From NCBI GenBank assembly GCA_938015655.1, contig CALLPP010000184.1:1-38145 (forward strand): a stretch of DNA of 38,145 nucleotides. Direction: 5' to 3'. This DNA is from an uncultured Algisphaera sp. Its GTDB lineage: Bacteria; Planctomycetota; Phycisphaerae; Phycisphaerales; Phycisphaeraceae. Under the pieces are notes generated by a model. It worked only from the letters and a program-made list of their open reading frames with translations. It did no database searches and was not told the DNA's origin. The translations under genes and the position numbers were made by a program. Below, piece after piece: positions 35,933 through 38,145 of this stretch (positions are counted from its first letter, which is position 1; each line of letters opens with the position of its first letter).

Positions 35933-36217
35933 TTCATCGATCCAGATTCCGCCGCCGGGTCCGTTTTCCAGCCTCACCGGAGCCGAAACGGATCATTCGC
36001 CACGGCCCGACGGCCCGCACCCTGCCCGCCCACGCAAGCCCCGCAGCGATGCGGGCTGCTTCCGCGCCTCACGGTCCCGGGGCTGCGCGCCGGGTCGTCC
36101 GGCCCGGGGGCCCGGTCTGTGGTGTCAGATCCGCAACCCGCACAGCCGGACCCGGCTAGCACCGAGCACCAAAAGCTCTTACCTAAACAAATCATGGGGT
36201 TTACATCAACGCGCAGC

Positions 36218-36242
36218 GCCGGCGGCGCCCCACGCCGCCGGC
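36218..36242. repeat. perfect 10-bp GC hairpin
   Basis: GCCGGCGGCG-CCCCA-CGCCGCCGGC upstream of the 36286 ORF. Confidence 0.65.
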
Positions 36243-36285
36243 CGCGGCAGGCTTCGGAGGTCCCGATCCTCTCCGCGAGCCCCCC

Positions 36286-36729
36286 ATGCCCTCCGCCGTC
36301 GCCGCGTTCTCCGCTTCCCCGTCTTTTGAAACCGCCGCTGGGGTGAGCACCCGCAGCACCGCGGCGCTGCAAGAGACCTCGTCCACCTCAATCACCGCCG
36401 TCACGCAGAGCAGCGCCTCCGCGGTTGGCGCCGCGGGCCGGGGCGGCGAGACGGCCGAGACGCTACAAGCCTTGGTGCTGCTGCTGGTCTTGCAGACCCT
36501 GTTTGGCGACACCGACGGCGGCGGCACCGACGCGCTGCTGGGCGCCCTCGGTGCCCTGGCGGGTGGCAGCGCCGCGGGCGCCACCAGCTCGTCCCTGTCG
36601 CTGCTTTCCTTCAGCCAGAGCACCTCCACCACCCTGGCGCTCAGCCAAGAATCCACCGCCTTCTTCGCCAACCAGGCCTACGCCCTCACGCCAGGCCAAG
36701 ATGCCGGCGGGTTCACCGCCCTGGGCTAG
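36286..36729 (+). CDS. hypothetical low-complexity Ser/Ala/Thr-rich protein (147 aa)
   Basis: ORF with hydrophobic ETLQALVLLLVLQTLFG segment; no recognised family. Confidence 0.5.
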   Translation: MPSAVAAFSASPSFETAAGVSTRSTAALQETSSTSITAVTQSSASAVGAAGRGGETAETLQALVLLLVLQTLFGDTDGGGTDALLGALGALAGGSAAGATSSSLSLLSFSQSTSTTLALSQESTAFFANQAYALTPGQDAGGFTALG

Positions 36730-36872
36730 TGCACCGTCAGATCTCAAAATACGAGTTAGGTTTTTCGGGCGAGCGGCGCAGGCACGGCCCGCCGCGGCAT
36801 GGATCCGCAAGCGTGCAGGGAGCAAACTCCCGAATTTAGACGTGACAGGACACCAGAGCACCCCCCGCCCAC

Positions 36873-36898
36873 AAAAAACCCCGGCACCGGGCCGGGGC
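36873..36898 (-). terminator. rho-independent terminator for the E2 gene
   Basis: On minus strand GCCCCGGC..GCCGGGG stem followed by TTTTTT, about 30 nt after the stop at 36926. Confidence 0.75.
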
Positions 36899-36925
36899 AA
36901 CACGGGCGCGGGCCGCAAGGCCGGC

Positions 36926-38145
36926 TTAGACCAGCAAGGCCGCAGGGTTCTCTAGCAACCGCTTGACGGTGGCGAGGTACTGGGCGCCCACGGCACCGTC
37001 GATGGTGCGGTGGTCGCCGCTGAGGGTCACGTTCATCTCGTGGCCGACGACGATGGCGCCGTCGCGGACCACCGGCTTCTGGATCGCGGCGCCCACGGCG
37101 ATGATCGCGGCATTCGGCGGGTTCACGATGGCGGTGAACTGGGTGACGCCGTACTGCGGCATGCCCAGGTTGCTGATGGTGATGGTGCTGTCAGACATTT
37201 CGCTGACCGTGAGCCCCTTGTCGCTGCGGGCCTTCTTGGCCAGGGTCTTCACGTCGGCGCTGATCTGCCGCAGGCCCTTCTGGTGGGTGTCGCGGATGGT
37301 GGCGACCAGCAGTCCGCCGCCCTTTTCTTCGGGCAGGCTCACGGCCACGCCCACGTTCACCGTGCCGTGCTGCACGATGGTGTCGCCGTTCCAGCTGCTG
37401 TTGACCCCGGGGTGCTCCACGCAGCCCAGGGCCACGGCGCGGGTCACGAAGTCGTTGATGCTCAGCTTGATGCCCTGGCTTTCGAGCTGGCCGTTAATGG
37501 TCTTGCGCAGCTCCATCAGCGGGTCCATGTTCACCGCGACGCTGACCTGGAAGTGCGGGACGGTGGTCTTGCTCTCGACCAGGCGCTTGGCGATGGTCTT
37601 GCGCATGCCGGTGAGCTGAATGGTCTTGGCTTCCAGGCCCGCGGCGGCGGAACTCGTCGCGGCCACCGGCGCCGATGCAGCGGCAGCCGCGGCCGGAGCC
37701 GAGACGCCACCGCCGCCGCCCGTGCTCTTGCCTTCGGCCGCGGCCAGCACGTCGCGCTTGATGATGCGCCCGTCGGGGCCCGAGCCGCTGATCGAACTCA
37801 GGTCCACGCCGTGCTCGTCGGCCAGCTTGCGGGCCAGGGGCGAGACGCGGACCTTGGCTCCGCCGCCGCCGCCACTGGGCGCGGCGGGCGCGGCCGCCTC
37901 GGGCGCCGGCGCGCTGTCGGCCGCCCCGCCACCGGTGTCACCGCTGGTGTCGGCGTTCTTGATCGCGTCTTCGGCGCTCTCACCCTTCTCAGCGAGGACC
38001 AGGATCACCTCGCCCACCGGCACGGTGGCGCCCTCTTCAATGAAGGTCTTGGCCACGGTGGCGTCGTCGAACACCTGCACCTCCATGGTCGCCTTGTCGG
38101 TCTCCACGTCGGCGATCGCGTCGCCCGAGGACACGGCGTCGCCTT
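36926..38145 (-). CDS. dihydrolipoamide acyltransferase (E2) of a 2-oxoacid dehydrogenase complex, partial (runs off window end)
   Basis: DVETDKATMEVQVFDD lipoyl site; VRVSPLARKLADEHGVDLSSISGSGPDGRIIKRDV E3-binding domain; TISNLGMPQYGVTQFTAIVNPPNAAI and LSGDHRTIDGAVGAQYL catalytic motif. Confidence 0.95.
   Translation of the reverse strand, partial: GDAVSSGDAIADVETDKATMEVQVFDDATVAKTFIEEGATVPVGEVILVLAEKGESAEDAIKNADTSGDTGGGAADSAPAPEAAAPAAPSGGGGGAKVRVSPLARKLADEHGVDLSSISGSGPDGRIIKRDVLAAAEGKSTGGGGGVSAPAAAAAASAPVAATSSAAAGLEAKTIQLTGMRKTIAKRLVESKTTVPHFQVSVAVNMDPLMELRKTINGQLESQGIKLSINDFVTRAVALGCVEHPGVNSSWNGDTIVQHGTVNVGVAVSLPEEKGGGLLVATIRDTHQKGLRQISADVKTLAKKARSDKGLTVSEMSDSTITISNLGMPQYGVTQFTAIVNPPNAAIIAVGAAIQKPVVRDGAIVVGHEMNVTLSGDHRTIDGAVGAQYLATVKRLLENPAALLV

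Noticed and set aside
1-38145. CRISPR arrays, rRNA genes, intact transposases or integrases
   Set aside because: I looked for regularly spaced repeats, rRNA signatures and DDE/tyrosine/serine recombinase motifs in the ORF track and found none.

Overview
The window is a GC-rich bacterial chromosome segment. Its protein families (PSCyt1/DUF1549/DUF1553, DUF1501, PEP-CTERM) point to a planctomycete, probably Phycisphaerae-like. It opens inside mnmA (minus strand) and closes inside a dihydrolipoamide acyltransferase (E2) gene (minus strand). Between them are: purD; a PEP-CTERM protein that looks frameshifted; an FMN-binding PPOX-fold protein; the planctomycete cytochrome/DUF1553 + DUF1501 + DUF2231/cytochrome/LRR triad; a GT4 glycosyltransferase; a TrmH-type RNA methyltransferase; a two-partner-secretion pair (TpsB barrel plus a compact TpsA); a large membrane protein with a degenerate SUMF1/FGE-like C-terminus; and a tightly overlapping ACP - FabZ-like dehydratase - LolA-like - LpxL-like acyltransferase operon. 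The accessory part runs from about 27.2 to 35.6 kb. It starts with a decaying tRNA array (27.6-29.3 kb): one good tRNA-Val(CAC), several degenerate tRNA-like units, strong hairpins, an HNH endonuclease relic that has lost its metal-binding residues, and a MerR-like fragment. This is followed directly by two agar/porphyran-type glycoside hydrolases (GH50 with an unusual N-terminal domain, and GH86) and a DUF1223 protein. The best candidates for follow-up are the tRNA-array/dead-HNH island, the compact TPS pair with its structured leader, and the minimal ACP/DH/LolA/acyltransferase operon. All assignments come from reading the sequence and recalling families; no database search was run.
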